Assembly: GCF_003751625.1 (NCBI RefSeq)
Contig: NZ_RJUL01000001.1
Location: forward strand, 360,253 to 424,252
DNA length: 64,000 bases
DNA from: Gallaecimonas pentaromativorans
GTDB taxonomy: Bacteria; Pseudomonadota; Gammaproteobacteria; Enterobacterales; Gallaecimonadaceae
Direction: 5' to 3'
The position numbers were made by a program, and so were the translations under genes. The notes beneath the pieces are model-generated. The model was not told the DNA's origin and searched no databases. It saw only the letters and a list, made by a program, of their open reading frames with translations. Shown here in pieces: positions 56,289 through 64,000 of the stretch (its first letter is position 1; each line of letters starts with the position of its first letter).

Positions 56289-56557
56289 GCCGCACCGTAT
56301 TTTGCGCCCATCTGAAACAAGACGCCGAGGGCTTGGATTTCCAACTCTACCCCGGGGAATTGGGCAAGCGCATTTTTGACAACATCTCCAAGGAAGCCTG
56401 GGCGGCCTGGCAGAAAAAACAAACCATGCTCATTAACGAAAAGAAACTGAACATGATGGACCCAGAGCACCGCAAGTTCCTGGAAGGGGCCATGACCGAC
56501 TTTCTTTTCGAGGGTAAAGACCCGCAAATCGAGGGTTACACCCCACCCAAAGCCTGA
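56285..56557 (+). CDS. yggX: YggX, Fe(II)-trafficking protein
   Basis: The 90-residue protein helps protect iron-sulfur clusters from oxidative damage. It has the conserved [10 protein letters not shown] with C7 and [17 protein letters not shown]. It overlaps mutY by four bases, and coupled expression with MutY fits shared oxidative-stress roles. Confidence 0.96.
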   Translation: MSRTVFCAHLKQDAEGLDFQLYPGELGKRIFDNISKEAWAAWQKKQTMLINEKKLNMMDPEHRKFLEGAMTDFLFEGKDPQIEGYTPPKA

Positions 56558-56615
56558 TTTTGCTCAGGCTTTGAGCAAACAGTCTGGAGGGCGCCGAAAA
56601 GCCCCTTCAGACTGG

Positions 56616-56651
56616 TTGACTTGCCTCTCGAAGATCTATTTAATTAGCGCC
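56616..56651 (+). promoter_or_regulatory. Sigma-70 promoter of the tRNA cluster
   Basis: TTGACT (56616-56621) and TTTAAT (56639-56644) are separated by exactly 17 bases. A GC-rich discriminator, as in growth-rate-controlled stable-RNA promoters, follows. The first tRNA begins 11 bases after the -10 element. Confidence 0.7.
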
Positions 56652-56655
56652 CGTT

Positions 56656-56731
56656 GCCTCGATAGCTCAGTTGGTAGAGCAGCGGATTGAAAATCCGCGT
56701 GTCGCTGGTTCGATTCCGGCTCGAGGCACCA
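56656..56731 (+). tRNA. tRNA-Phe (GAA), copy 1
   Basis: A complete 76-base cloverleaf: acceptor GCCTCGA/TCGAGGC, D arm with AGCTCAGTTGGTAGAGC, anticodon loop TTGAAAA (anticodon GAA), T arm with GGTTCGATTCC, and an encoded 3' CCA. Confidence 0.97.
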
Positions 56732-56816
56732 CGAATTGCAAGAAAGATAAGGTTATAGGCCTTGTCTCTGGTCAGAAAATTACGATAAATTGCTGACCTT
56801 CAAGCCAGTTTTGGTT

Positions 56817-56892
<76 letters not shown>

Positions 56893-56902
56893 CTTAAAAT
56901 TT

Positions 56903-56978
56903 GCCTCGATAGCTCAGTTGGTAGAGCAGCGGATTGAAAATCCGCGTGTCGCTGGTTCGATTCCGGCTCGAGGCACCA
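56903..56978 (+). tRNA. tRNA-Phe (GAA), copy 2
   Basis: Identical by eye to copy 1 across all 76 bases, including CCA, and 10 bases after tRNA-Thr. A terminator follows, then extra partial copies of its 3' end. Confidence 0.97.
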
Positions 56979-56984
56979 TTTTAG

Positions 56985-57016
56985 AAACCCAGCTTCTGCT
57001 GGGTTTTCTTTTTTGT
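56985..57016 (+). terminator. Rho-independent terminator of tRNA cluster
   Basis: AAACCCAGC and GCTGGGTTT form a 9-bp stem with a TTCT loop and a T-rich tail. Confidence 0.9.
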
Positions 57017-57109
57017 CGTCATCGAACAAGTTCGATTGTCAGGCCCATCCCTGGACCTGACCCTTCGGGCCATCGCCAGCGATGTCCCAAAATGCTCCCG
57101 GCATTTTGG

Positions 57110-57226
57110 TCCGGCTCGAGGCACCATAAAAAGAAAAGCCCTGGTCGCAAGACCGGGGCTTTTTGTTATCCGCGCCACAGTGTCGCTGACCTCGGCGGCC
57201 CCATTCTATTCCGGCTCGAGGCACCA
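57110..57226 (+). repeat. Two extra tRNA-Phe 3'-end fragments
   Basis: TCCGGCTCGAGGCACCA, the 3' end of tRNA-Phe, recurs at 57110-57126 and, as an 18-base copy, at 57209-57226. Upstream of the second copy, TCCGCG and TGTCGCTG also match the anticodon and T arms but are broken by insertions. Each fragment is followed by its own terminator. The arrangement recalls the tRNA-terminal repeats downstream of E. coli tyrT. Confidence 0.88.
57134..57164 (+). terminator. Terminator after first tRNA-Phe fragment
   Basis: A 13-bp stem starting AAAAGCCC (one wobble pair) with a GCAA tetraloop, followed by TTTTT. Confidence 0.85.
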
Positions 57227-57232
57227 TTTTAG

Positions 57233-57261
57233 AAACCCAGCTTCGGCTGGGTTTTCTTTTT
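57233..57261 (+). terminator. Terminator after second tRNA-Phe fragment
   Basis: Same stem as the one at 56985 (AAACCCAGC/GCTGGGTTT), but with a TTCG tetraloop and T tail. Together with the preceding CACCATTTTAG it is a duplicate of that segment, 248 bases away. Confidence 0.88.
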
Positions 57262-57363
57262 AGGCCTCGCTCAGGCCTGCCCGACAAACCCCCTTACATT
57301 CAGCCTCTTGCTAAAGCCCTGCCCTTTGCGACAATCAGGCCATGTCAAAGGAAGGATGCTTGC

Positions 57364-57861
57364 ATGTATCACAACCATGTTGTCGAGACCCTGCCTGAGG
57401 CTAGGCAACTGCCCTGGCAACAGGTCGCGCCGCACTACCCCGCCATGGAGGGTTACCGGATGCTGCTTATAGCGCTGGCCGTGCTGGTGGCGGCCGCCGC
57501 AGCGCCGCTGCTGGCAGGGGATAGCGCCATGGCGCTGCTCACCCTGCCGCTGGCGGTGTTGGTGGTGGTACTGGTGGGCTGGCACCGGGTGGAGCTTGCC
57601 AAGCGTTTTCGGTATGTGGTGCGTGAACAAGACATCCACAGCGCCGAAGGCATCTTCTGGCAAAAGCACACGGCCTTGAGTTACAGCCGCATCCAGCATA
57701 TCGCCATCGAGCAGGGCCCTTGGGAGCGCCGCTTCGGGCTGGCCAGACTGCGGCTCTTTTCAGCTGGGTCGTCGTCGGCAGAGCTGGAGCTGCCGGGGCT
57801 TGAAGAGGCCCAGGCCCAGCAGCTGCGCCAGTGGCTGCTGGAGAGGATAGGCCCGCAATGA
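57364..57861 (+). CDS. bPH2 (YdbS-like) membrane protein
   Basis: The 165-residue protein has two membrane helices (about 33-52 and 56-74) followed by a bacterial PH domain of the bPH2/DUF304 type. The phrase TALSYSRIQHIAIEQGPWERRFGLARLRLFSAGS is characteristic of YdbS. It overlaps the next gene by four bases (ATGA). YdbS/YdbT-like pairs act in the envelope with unknown molecular role. Confidence 0.88.
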   Translation: MYHNHVVETLPEARQLPWQQVAPHYPAMEGYRMLLIALAVLVAAAAAPLLAGDSAMALLTLPLAVLVVVLVGWHRVELAKRFRYVVREQDIHSAEGIFWQKHTALSYSRIQHIAIEQGPWERRFGLARLRLFSAGSSSAELELPGLEEAQAQQLRQWLLERIGPQ

Positions 57862-59267
57862 CCCATTGGCAGCGGCTCTCTCCCTGGGGTGTGTTTTTCT
57901 TCCTGGTGATACAGCTTGGCGCCTGGGCCAGGGCAGTGCCAGCAGTATTTGCTGCCGGGGTTTATGGTGGTGGCGCCAATTGGAGCCGAGTCACCCTGGC
58001 AGTGCTCATCCTGGCGCCACTCGCCATGATGGGCAGCGCCCTGGTGAGCTGGTGGCGGTTTTTCTATTTGGTTAAACCTGGGCGCCTGGAGATACGCCAG
58101 GGGCTGCTGTTTACCAAACACCTTGAGATCCCGGCCCAGCGGGTGCAGAACATCGAGATAAGCCAGCCCTTTTACTACCGGCCCCTGGGGCTTTACAACC
58201 TGACCATTGAAACCGCCGGGGCCAGCGGCCAAGAGGCCAAACTGGCAGCCCTTACCGAGCAGCAGGCCGACGCCATCAAGGCCACCTTGCTGGGCGAAGC
58301 TCCAGCCCAGGCTCCCAGCCTTGATACGCCACCGCTATTAACCCGTAGCACCGGCGATTTACTGATTTACGGTTTTTGCCACAACCACCTAACCTGGCTC
58401 TTAGTCTTGCTGGCCCCCTTTTATGACAACCTTGGCAAATGGCTTGGCAACCTGCTGAGCGCCGAGGAGCTGCACCTTGGCTGGCGCCTTTACCTGCTGG
58501 GCTTTGTGATGCTGGCACTGATATTAACGGTGCTGTCCATGGCGGCGGCCTGGCTTATTTACGCGCCCTACCGCCTGGAACAGCAGGACCAGCGCCTGGT
58601 GCAAAGCGGCGGCATCATCACCCATCGGCAACTGGCCATGAAGCGGCGCCGCCTGCAGTGGCTGGTGGCCAGCCAAAGCCTGCTTGACCGGATCTTTGGC
58701 CGCTGGGTGTTGACCTTCTACCCAGTAAAAGACGGCAAAGCCGGTAAAGACCCAGGCAAAAGCCAAAAGCTGCTGGCCCCGGCCCTGCGCCCAGGGGAGT
58801 TGGCGCCGCTTTTAGCCCTGGGCGGCGCCAAGGCACTGCCCCAGGCGCCCTACAGCCGCCCCTCGCCTTTTTATCTTCGCCGCCTGCTGGTATGGAGCAC
58901 CCTGCCGCTGCTGGCCGCCACCCTTTCCCTTTGGCATCAATTTGGCGCCCTGGCGGGCCTGCTGTGGCCCCTGGCATGGGCGGCCATCACCATGCATTGG
59001 CTGGGCTGCGGTTGGCAGGTCAACGGCAACCGGCTTTGGGTGCGCCGGGGGCTGGTTAATGTCCGGCAATATCTGTTGAAACCGGCCAAGGTGCAGCGGG
59101 TGACCCTCAGCCAAAGCCCGGGCCAACGCAGAAGACACCTGGCGAGCCTTAGCATCAGTACCGGCGCTGGTAATCTCAATTTGCCCTGGCTGGCGCTGGA
59201 CGAGGCCTGTTACCTGCGTGACTGGCTGCTGGCCGAGGCGCAGCAGCAAGCCGATGATTGGCTCTAA
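57858..59267 (+). CDS. Large bPH2 (YdbT-like) membrane protein
   Basis: The 469-residue protein has several paired membrane helices alternating with three bPH2/DUF304 domains: near 75-135 (HLEIPAQRVQNIEISQPFYYRPLGLYNLTIETAG), 240-300 and 395-460. It is the YdbT-like partner of the preceding protein, with which it is translationally coupled. The Bacillus homologues have been linked to antimicrobial peptide resistance; the role here is unknown. The end overlaps the convergent ybaK-like gene by four bases. Confidence 0.87.
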   Translation: MTHWQRLSPWGVFFFLVIQLGAWARAVPAVFAAGVYGGGANWSRVTLAVLILAPLAMMGSALVSWWRFFYLVKPGRLEIRQGLLFTKHLEIPAQRVQNIEISQPFYYRPLGLYNLTIETAGASGQEAKLAALTEQQADAIKATLLGEAPAQAPSLDTPPLLTRSTGDLLIYGFCHNHLTWLLVLLAPFYDNLGKWLGNLLSAEELHLGWRLYLLGFVMLALILTVLSMAAAWLIYAPYRLEQQDQRLVQSGGIITHRQLAMKRRRLQWLVASQSLLDRIFGRWVLTFYPVKDGKAGKDPGKSQKLLAPALRPGELAPLLALGGAKALPQAPYSRPSPFYLRRLLVWSTLPLLAATLSLWHQFGALAGLLWPLAWAAITMHWLGCGWQVNGNRLWVRRGLVNVRQYLLKPAKVQRVTLSQSPGQRRRHLASLSISTGAGNLNLPWLALDEACYLRDWLLAEAQQQADDWL

Positions 59268-59749
59268 TCGCCGCCGGGCACCTCGATGATGGCCGGCACC
59301 ACCCCAAGGTGAGCGCAAAACCGCTCAACATCACTTTTGGCCAGCACCCAGGTGCGGGTAGATACCAGCGGGTGGCATTGAAAGTCCCCGCCCTGCCAAA
59401 GCGCTTGGTCAATCCACAGCATCACTTGGCGTTCGCTGTCGTTGACAAGGGCCAGCAGTGACACGGCGCCAGGCTTTACTCTCAGGTATTTTTGCAGACG
59501 CTCGGCAGAGGCAAAGCCGAGGCGCGACAAACCGCTGGCCGCCGAGAGCGCTTTAAGATCCACCTTTTTGCTGGCCGGCACCAACAGCAGCACATGCCGG
59601 CGGCCATAGTTGTCTCGCAAGAAGAGGTTTTTGATGCGCTGCCCTGGCCGCTTTACGCCTAAGCGCTCTGCTGCCTGACTGTCGTTTAAAGGCGGGTGCT
59701 CAAAGGCCTGGTAGCGGATGCCAAGGGCGTTTAGCAGGTCGTTAGGCAC
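59264..59749 (-). CDS. YbaK/ProX-type aminoacyl-tRNA deacylase
   Basis: The 161-residue protein belongs to the YbaK/ProX (PrdX) family, which clears mischarged Ala-tRNA-Pro or Cys-tRNA-Pro. Visible features are FEHPPLNDSQAAERLG, KNLFLRDNYGRRHVLLLVP with the conserved Lys, LSRLGFASAERLQKYLRVKPGAVS and the ALVND loop. This pattern is closer to ProX than to YbaK. Single gene, convergent with the bPH2 pair. Confidence 0.87.
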   Translation of the reverse strand: MPNDLLNALGIRYQAFEHPPLNDSQAAERLGVKRPGQRIKNLFLRDNYGRRHVLLLVPASKKVDLKALSAASGLSRLGFASAERLQKYLRVKPGAVSLLALVNDSERQVMLWIDQALWQGGDFQCHPLVSTRTWVLAKSDVERFCAHLGVVPAIIEVPGGD

Positions 59750-59797
59750 ACAGGCTCTCCGGCAAAAAGGCCAGCCTAACCGGCCTTGGTAGTCGGC

Positions 59798-60556
59798 TCA
59801 ATCCTTATGGCGGCGAGTAAAGGCCTCCATCAGCTCCATGGGCAACGGGAAGATAATGGTGGAATTGTGCTCACCGGAGATCTCGGTGAGGGTTTGCAGG
59901 TAACGGAGCTGAATGGCCTGGGGCTGTTTGGACAGCACTTCAGCGGCCTCTTGCAATTTTTTCGACGCTTCCAGCTCGCCGCTGGCGTGGATAACCTTGG
60001 CCCTTCTTACCCGCTCAGCCTCGGCCTGGCGGGCAATGGCGCGGATCATCGACTCGTCCAGATCTACGTGTTTTATCTCCACATTGCTGACCTTGATACC
60101 CCAGGTGTCAGTGCTGGAATCGAGAATGCGCTGCAAGTGGCTGTTGATGGCCTCACGCTCAGCCAGCATTTCGTCAAGCTCGTGCTGCCCCAGCACCGAG
60201 CGCAGCGTGGTTTGGGCCAGTTGGCTGGTAGCTTCGAGGTAATTCTCGACATTGATAATGGCCTTTTGCGGGTCGACCACCCGAAAGTAAATCACTGCAT
60301 TGACCTTGATGGAGACGTTGTCGCGGGAGATCACGTCCTGGGTGGGCACGTCCATGGTCAGGGTGCGAAGGTCGACTCTTACCACCTGCTGCACGAAGGG
60401 CACCACGATGATAAGCCCCGGGCCTTTGACCTTGTAAAAGCGCCCCAGCAGGAAGATGACGCCGCGCTGGTACTCGCGCAGCACCCTGAACATGCTCGAT
60501 AGCAGCAGTACCAGAAAGATAAACAGAATAAGGGGGAACAGACTGGCGGGGATCAT
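59798..60556 (-). CDS. Slipin/stomatin-like SPFH protein
   Basis: The 252-residue protein has an N-terminal membrane segment (about 4-22) and a band-7/SPFH domain: [46 protein letters not shown] and [16 protein letters not shown] helical tail follows. Slipins form membrane microdomain scaffolds. It overlaps the NfeD gene by four bases, the classic nfeD-slipin (STOPP) pair, where the protease cleaves the SPFH partner. GGAGG precedes the ATG at 60556. Confidence 0.93.
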   Translation of the reverse strand: MIPASLFPLILFIFLVLLLSSMFRVLREYQRGVIFLLGRFYKVKGPGLIIVVPFVQQVVRVDLRTLTMDVPTQDVISRDNVSIKVNAVIYFRVVDPQKAIINVENYLEATSQLAQTTLRSVLGQHELDEMLAEREAINSHLQRILDSSTDTWGIKVSNVEIKHVDLDESMIRAIARQAEAERVRRAKVIHASGELEASKKLQEAAEVLSKQPQAIQLRYLQTLTEISGEHNSTIIFPLPMELMEAFTRRHKD

Positions 60557-61863
60557 GGGGATACCTCCGGTTGGGCTTTGACGTCCAGCACCAGGCCGTG
60601 AACGCCGGTAATAACCACACTCTGCCCCCGGGCCAGGGGCTCTTCGCAACGCGCATTCCAGATCTCGCCCTGCACGCTGACGGTAAGCGCATCAGGGCGG
60701 TTATCCAGCACCAGGGCCGGGCAGCCCACAAGCTTACCAACCCCCGACACCACCGGCTGGCGGCGCTGGCGCACCAGCATCCTCGCCACCACCACCAAAA
60801 ACAGTACCGAGGTCACACAACTGGCAGCCACCAGCGGCCAGGCCACCTGATAGGCCTGGTCGGGGCTTTCAAACAGCAACACCGAGCCAACCGAGAACGC
60901 CACCAGGCCGCCGGCTCCCAAAATGCCGAAACTGGGCATCATCGCCTCGGCGGTCAACAGCGCTATCCCCACCAGCAGCAGCGCCAGGCCGGCATAGCTG
61001 ATGGGCAGCATCTGAAAGGCCAGCAGCGCCAGCATCAGACTGATAACGCCAATGGTGCCGGACACCCCAAAGCCGGGGCTGTAGAATTCGAGCAGCAGGC
61101 CGTAGATGCCAATCAGCATCAGGATGTAGGCGATGTTGGGGTCGGTGATGGCGATGATGAATTTCTGGCGCCAGTCCGGCGCCCGATTCACCGCCACAAT
61201 GCCTTGGGTCGCAAGGGTCACGCTACCCGAGGCGGTGTCTACCCGGCGGCCGTCAAGCTTTGCCAAGAGCGCCGCTTCGTCCTTGGCGAGAATCTCTATC
61301 ACTCCTTGATCCAGCGCTTGGCTGGCGGTCAGGGTGGCGGCGTCTTTAACCGCCGCCTCGGCCCACTCGGCGTTGCGCCCCCGCTGCTCGGCCAGGGCCC
61401 GGATATCGGCAATGGCGTCGTTCATCTGCTTGCGGGCCAGGGTCTTTTGGTTCTCGCTTGGCTCTTTTTGCTCGCCGCCGCTCCCCGCCAGCTGGATGGG
61501 GCTGGCTGCCCCCAGATGGGTGGCCGGAGCCATGGCGGCCACATGGCTGGCATAAAGCATGAAAGTGCCGGCCGACGCGGCCCTCGCCCCCTGGGGCGCC
61601 ACGTAAATCACCACCGGCACAGCGCTTGCCAGGATGGCTTGGTTGATATCGTGAGTGGAAGAAGAAAGGCCGCCGGGGGTGTCGAGGGTTAATAGCAGCA
61701 GCACAGGCCTTGGGTTGGCGCTGGCAGCGTCTGTTATCTCGGTTTTAAGGTATTCAGCCACGCCGGGCCCGATGGCGCCTTTGACGCCGAGCTGCCAGTA
61801 AACCCCCTGGGCCAGGAGTGGGCAGCAGCACAACAGCAGGGCCCAAAGCAGCGCTTTTACCAT
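60553..61863 (-). CDS. nfeD: NfeD-family membrane serine protease
   Basis: The 436-residue long-form NfeD has a signal peptide (about 1-20), a ClpP-like protease domain, several membrane helices (about 225-350) and a C-terminal OB-fold NfeD domain. The nucleophile S97 in [11 protein letters not shown] and a lysine near 140 match the Ser97/Lys138 dyad known from Pyrococcus PH1510. Expected to cleave the slipin encoded next to it. Diverges from the LacI gene across 115 bases. Confidence 0.92.
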   Translation of the reverse strand: MVKALLWALLLCCCPLLAQGVYWQLGVKGAIGPGVAEYLKTEITDAASANPRPVLLLLTLDTPGGLSSSTHDINQAILASAVPVVIYVAPQGARAASAGTFMLYASHVAAMAPATHLGAASPIQLAGSGGEQKEPSENQKTLARKQMNDAIADIRALAEQRGRNAEWAEAAVKDAATLTASQALDQGVIEILAKDEAALLAKLDGRRVDTASGSVTLATQGIVAVNRAPDWRQKFIIAITDPNIAYILMLIGIYGLLLEFYSPGFGVSGTIGVISLMLALLAFQMLPISYAGLALLLVGIALLTAEAMMPSFGILGAGGLVAFSVGSVLLFESPDQAYQVAWPLVAASCVTSVLFLVVVARMLVRQRRQPVVSGVGKLVGCPALVLDNRPDALTVSVQGEIWNARCEEPLARGQSVVITGVHGLVLDVKAQPEVSP

Positions 61864-61978
61864 GAGTGGTTGGCCGGTGGTGCAGTCTTTAAAGCTTAGG
61901 CCCTGTCGGCCAGCCCTGCCGCCCCCCCCTCGCCGGTGGTTGAGACTTGGGCGTCCTTGGTGTTAACTGTTAGCTTCC

Positions 61979-63016
61979 TTGACCCAAGCCTTCAACGCCT
62001 TGAAATCAGCCACTATTAACGACGTCGCCCGCCTTGCCGGGGTGTCCATCAAAACCGTGTCACGGGTGATTAACCGCGAGCCCAATGTGCGGGAAGAAAC
62101 CACGGCCAAAGTCATGGCGGCGGTCCAGGAGCTCGATTACCAACCCAACCAGGCGGCGCGCAGCTTGGCCGGTTTTAAGTCGTTTAATATCGGCTACCTG
62201 TACGACAACCCCAACGCCTATTACGTTATCGACATGCAGCGCGGCTTGCTCACCGCCTGCCGCGAGCACGGTTATGAGCTGCTTATTCACCCTTGCGACG
62301 CCTTTACCGACAACATCGTCGAGGAAGTGTTGGCCACGGTGAAAAAAGCGCGGCTGGCCGGGGTGGTGCTGACCCCGCCGCTCTCGGAGATCCCGGCAGT
62401 GGTGCAGTGCCTTCAGGAAAAGCAGATCCCCTTTGTGCGGGTGCTGTCAGGCTCACAGGCACCAGACAACCTGAGCCCCTGCGTGATGGTGGATGACCGC
62501 GGCGCCGCCTTCGAGATAACCCACCACCTGCTGGCCATGGGCCACCGGCGACTGGCGTTTTTTTGCGGCGACACCGAGCACCACTCCACCGCCGAGCGCC
62601 AGGCCGGTTTTGAAGCGGCCCTTGCCAAACACCGGGTAGACGCCAGCCAGGCAACTATTCTGCCCGGCAGTTACGCCTTTGATTCGGGCGTCAAAAATGC
62701 CCGCCAGGTGCTGGCCCTTGCCGAGCGCCCCAGCGCAATCATTGCCGCCAACGACGAAATTGCGGCCGGCGCGCTCTTTGCCTGCCGCCTCGAAGGGGTG
62801 CGGGTGCCCGAGGACATGGCCATTGCCGGCTTTGAAGACTCGCCCTTTTCTCGCCAAACCTGGCCGCCGTTAACAACCGCCCAACAGCCTAACGCCGAGA
62901 TCGCTCGCCAGGCCGCTACCCTGCTGCTGGCCGATATCCGCGGTGACAAACGCAATAACCAATTGATTTTCTCCCCAAAACTGCTCGAACGAGACTCCAC
63001 TTCCGCCGCTCGTTGA
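61979..63016 (+). CDS. LacI-family sugar-responsive repressor
   Basis: The 345-residue protein has a LacI helix-turn-helix (ATINDVARLAGVSIKTVSRVINREPNVREET) and hinge, then a sugar-binding periplasmic-binding-protein-like domain. The start is uncertain: the TTG at 61979, or the TTG at 62000 giving the common MKSATINDVA N-terminus. It precedes the TonB receptor gene, and two LacI-type palindromes lie between them, so it probably controls that gene in response to a sugar. Confidence 0.88.
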   Translation: MTQAFNALKSATINDVARLAGVSIKTVSRVINREPNVREETTAKVMAAVQELDYQPNQAARSLAGFKSFNIGYLYDNPNAYYVIDMQRGLLTACREHGYELLIHPCDAFTDNIVEEVLATVKKARLAGVVLTPPLSEIPAVVQCLQEKQIPFVRVLSGSQAPDNLSPCVMVDDRGAAFEITHHLLAMGHRRLAFFCGDTEHHSTAERQAGFEAALAKHRVDASQATILPGSYAFDSGVKNARQVLALAERPSAIIAANDEIAAGALFACRLEGVRVPEDMAIAGFEDSPFSRQTWPPLTTAQQPNAEIARQAATLLLADIRGDKRNNQLIFSPKLLERDSTSAAR

Positions 63017-63110
63017 GGCGCTCCTGTCAGCAAAGAGATGGGATCAATGTCATCTTTTTGCAAAAAAGCCTTTGCATGGATTTCACATCGTCGTTAGCGT
63101 GAAACTCGAT

Positions 63111-63150
63111 TGACAGCGTTGTCATGCCAACGGGAATGACAACGCTGTCA
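63111..63150. promoter_or_regulatory. Tandem LacI-type operators
   Basis: TGACAGCGTTGTCA (63111-63124) and TGACAACGCTGTCA (63137-63150) are each near-perfect 14-bp palindromes with the central CG typical of LacI-family sites. They are exact reverse complements of one another, 26 bases centre to centre, and lie 67 bases before the receptor start. Confidence 0.8.
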
Positions 63151-63216
63151 TACCCATAACAGAGCTCCAGCTGTAAGGAGCCAAATGCAGAAAACAAGAC
63201 ATCAGGATAAAACGTC

Positions 63217-64000
63217 ATGGAAACTCGCAAACTGAGCTCGTGCGCTCTGGCCGTGAGGGTAGCTCTGGTACTGGGTGGGGCTTTGAGCCTGCCGGCCCTG
63301 GCCGCTGACCCCGCGCAGCAGCCCGCCGCTAAAGCAACTGCCAGCAAGGACACCAGCGACATCGAGCGCATTGAAGTCACCGGCATCCGTGCCAGCATGA
63401 AGGCCTCCGTCAACACCAAACGGTTTAGCAACTCGGTGGTGGATGCCATTACCTCTGAAGACATCGGCAAGTTCCCCGATAAAAACGTGGCCGAGTCACT
63501 GTCACGGATCACCGGCGTATCGGTGACCCGCGACTTCGGTGAAGGGGAAAAAATCGCGGTGCGCGGCACCGATCCGTCGCAAAACCGGACCCTGCTCAAC
63601 GGCTCGGCGGTGGCTTCGGCAGACTGGTTTGTGCTGGACAACCCCTCCCGCGCCTTTAACTTCACCCTGCTGCCGTCCAACCTCATTTCCTCTCTTGAGG
63701 TGTACAAAAGCCCCCAAGCCGACATTCAGGAAGGCTCTTTGGGCGGTACCGTCTACCTCAAAACCTTCAAGCCGATGCAGCTCGATGCCAACACCCTCAA
63801 ATTGAGCGCCGAAGAGCAGTATTCGGACAACTCGGAGAAGTGGGACCCGCAGCTGTCCGGGCTTTATTCTTGGAAGAACGACGACGAGACCTTCGGCTTT
63901 TTAATCTCCCTGACCCGCCAAGACCGCACCCTGGTGCGTGAGGGCCAAGAAGCGCTGGGTTTTGTCCATGATGATAATGGCACTGAAGAGGACCAAAGTG
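63217..64000 (+). CDS. TonB-dependent outer-membrane receptor, partial
   Basis: The visible 261 codons start with ATG (AGGA 9 bases upstream) and a signal peptide ending LPALAAD. The TonB-box region DIERIEVTGIRASMKAS comes next, then the plug domain: VVDAITSEDIGKFPDKNVAESL, ITGVSVTRD, RGTDPSQNRTLLNG, and FNFTLLPSNLISSLEVYKSP. The beta-barrel begins and runs off the right edge. The GIRASMKAS and GKFPDKN phrases are typical of the TIGR01782-type receptors used for plant or algal glycans in Xanthomonas and marine bacteria. A sugar substrate is likely given the LacI regulator. Confidence 0.93.
   Translation, partial: METRKLSSCALAVRVALVLGGALSLPALAADPAQQPAAKATASKDTSDIERIEVTGIRASMKASVNTKRFSNSVVDAITSEDIGKFPDKNVAESLSRITGVSVTRDFGEGEKIAVRGTDPSQNRTLLNGSAVASADWFVLDNPSRAFNFTLLPSNLISSLEVYKSPQADIQEGSLGGTVYLKTFKPMQLDANTLKLSAEEQYSDNSEKWDPQLSGLYSWKNDDETFGFLISLTRQDRTLVREGQEALGFVHDDNGTEEDQS

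Overview
The window is a stretch of gammaproteobacterial chromosome of roughly 60% GC by eye. Two blocks reproduce the known Escherichia coli order around 66 min: endA-rsmE-gshB then yqgE-ruvX-pilU/pilT-yggS-proC-yggT-yggU-rdgB-hemW, and yggN-trmB-mutY-yggX. PilT and PilU both present, DUF4426 between yggU and rdgB, many chemotaxis and c-di-GMP proteins, and a large TonB receptor fit a free-living Alteromonadales-like or Gallaecimonas-like bacterium. The genus is inference; no rRNA is present to test it.

Layout. 1-5 kb is an AT-rich accessory region: an unrecognised gene running off the left edge, a phospholipase D-fold protein beside it, then small lipoprotein, membrane, Sel1-repeat and unknown genes. 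A MACPF-like/jacalin-lectin protein follows at 5.1-6.7 kb. 6.9-20 kb holds assorted genes: DCC oxidoreductase, 2-hydroxycarboxylate symporter, acyltransferase, GH24 lysozyme, two chemoreceptors (one a soluble double-PAS type), YgjP, DsbA, a diguanylate cyclase and DbpA. 20-31 kb carries RhlE, Tpx, SbcDC, an EAL phosphodiesterase, a small HMA-like protein and a double-receiver response regulator whose 3' end is repeated three more times in tandem. 31-35 kb has an EamA transporter, a DUF922 protein and the glutathione-dependent formaldehyde pathway (frmA, fghA) with a divergent LysR regulator. 36-50 kb is the conserved housekeeping block, interrupted between gshB and yqgE by a TetR gene and two paralogous FAD monooxygenases. 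50-53 kb carries a DUF885 lipoprotein and a pair of small paralogous four-helix membrane proteins. 53-57 kb resumes the conserved block and ends in a tRNA-Phe/Thr/Phe cluster followed by extra copies of the tRNA-Phe 3' end. 57-62 kb has a bPH2 (YdbS/YdbT-like) pair, a YbaK/ProX deacylase and a slipin/NfeD pair. The right end has a LacI regulator, a double operator and a TonB-dependent receptor cut by the window edge.

Functional links. frmA-fghA detoxify formaldehyde as the glutathione adduct, and gshB nearby makes glutathione. The LacI gene, the paired palindromes and the receptor look like one sugar-responsive uptake unit. Diguanylate cyclase, EAL protein, BdlA-like receptor and PilT/PilU point to surface-behaviour control, but they are not one operon. 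The least explained parts are the left accessory region, the MACPF-jacalin gene, the 114-bp repeat array, the four-helix membrane pair and the tRNA 3'-end repeats.
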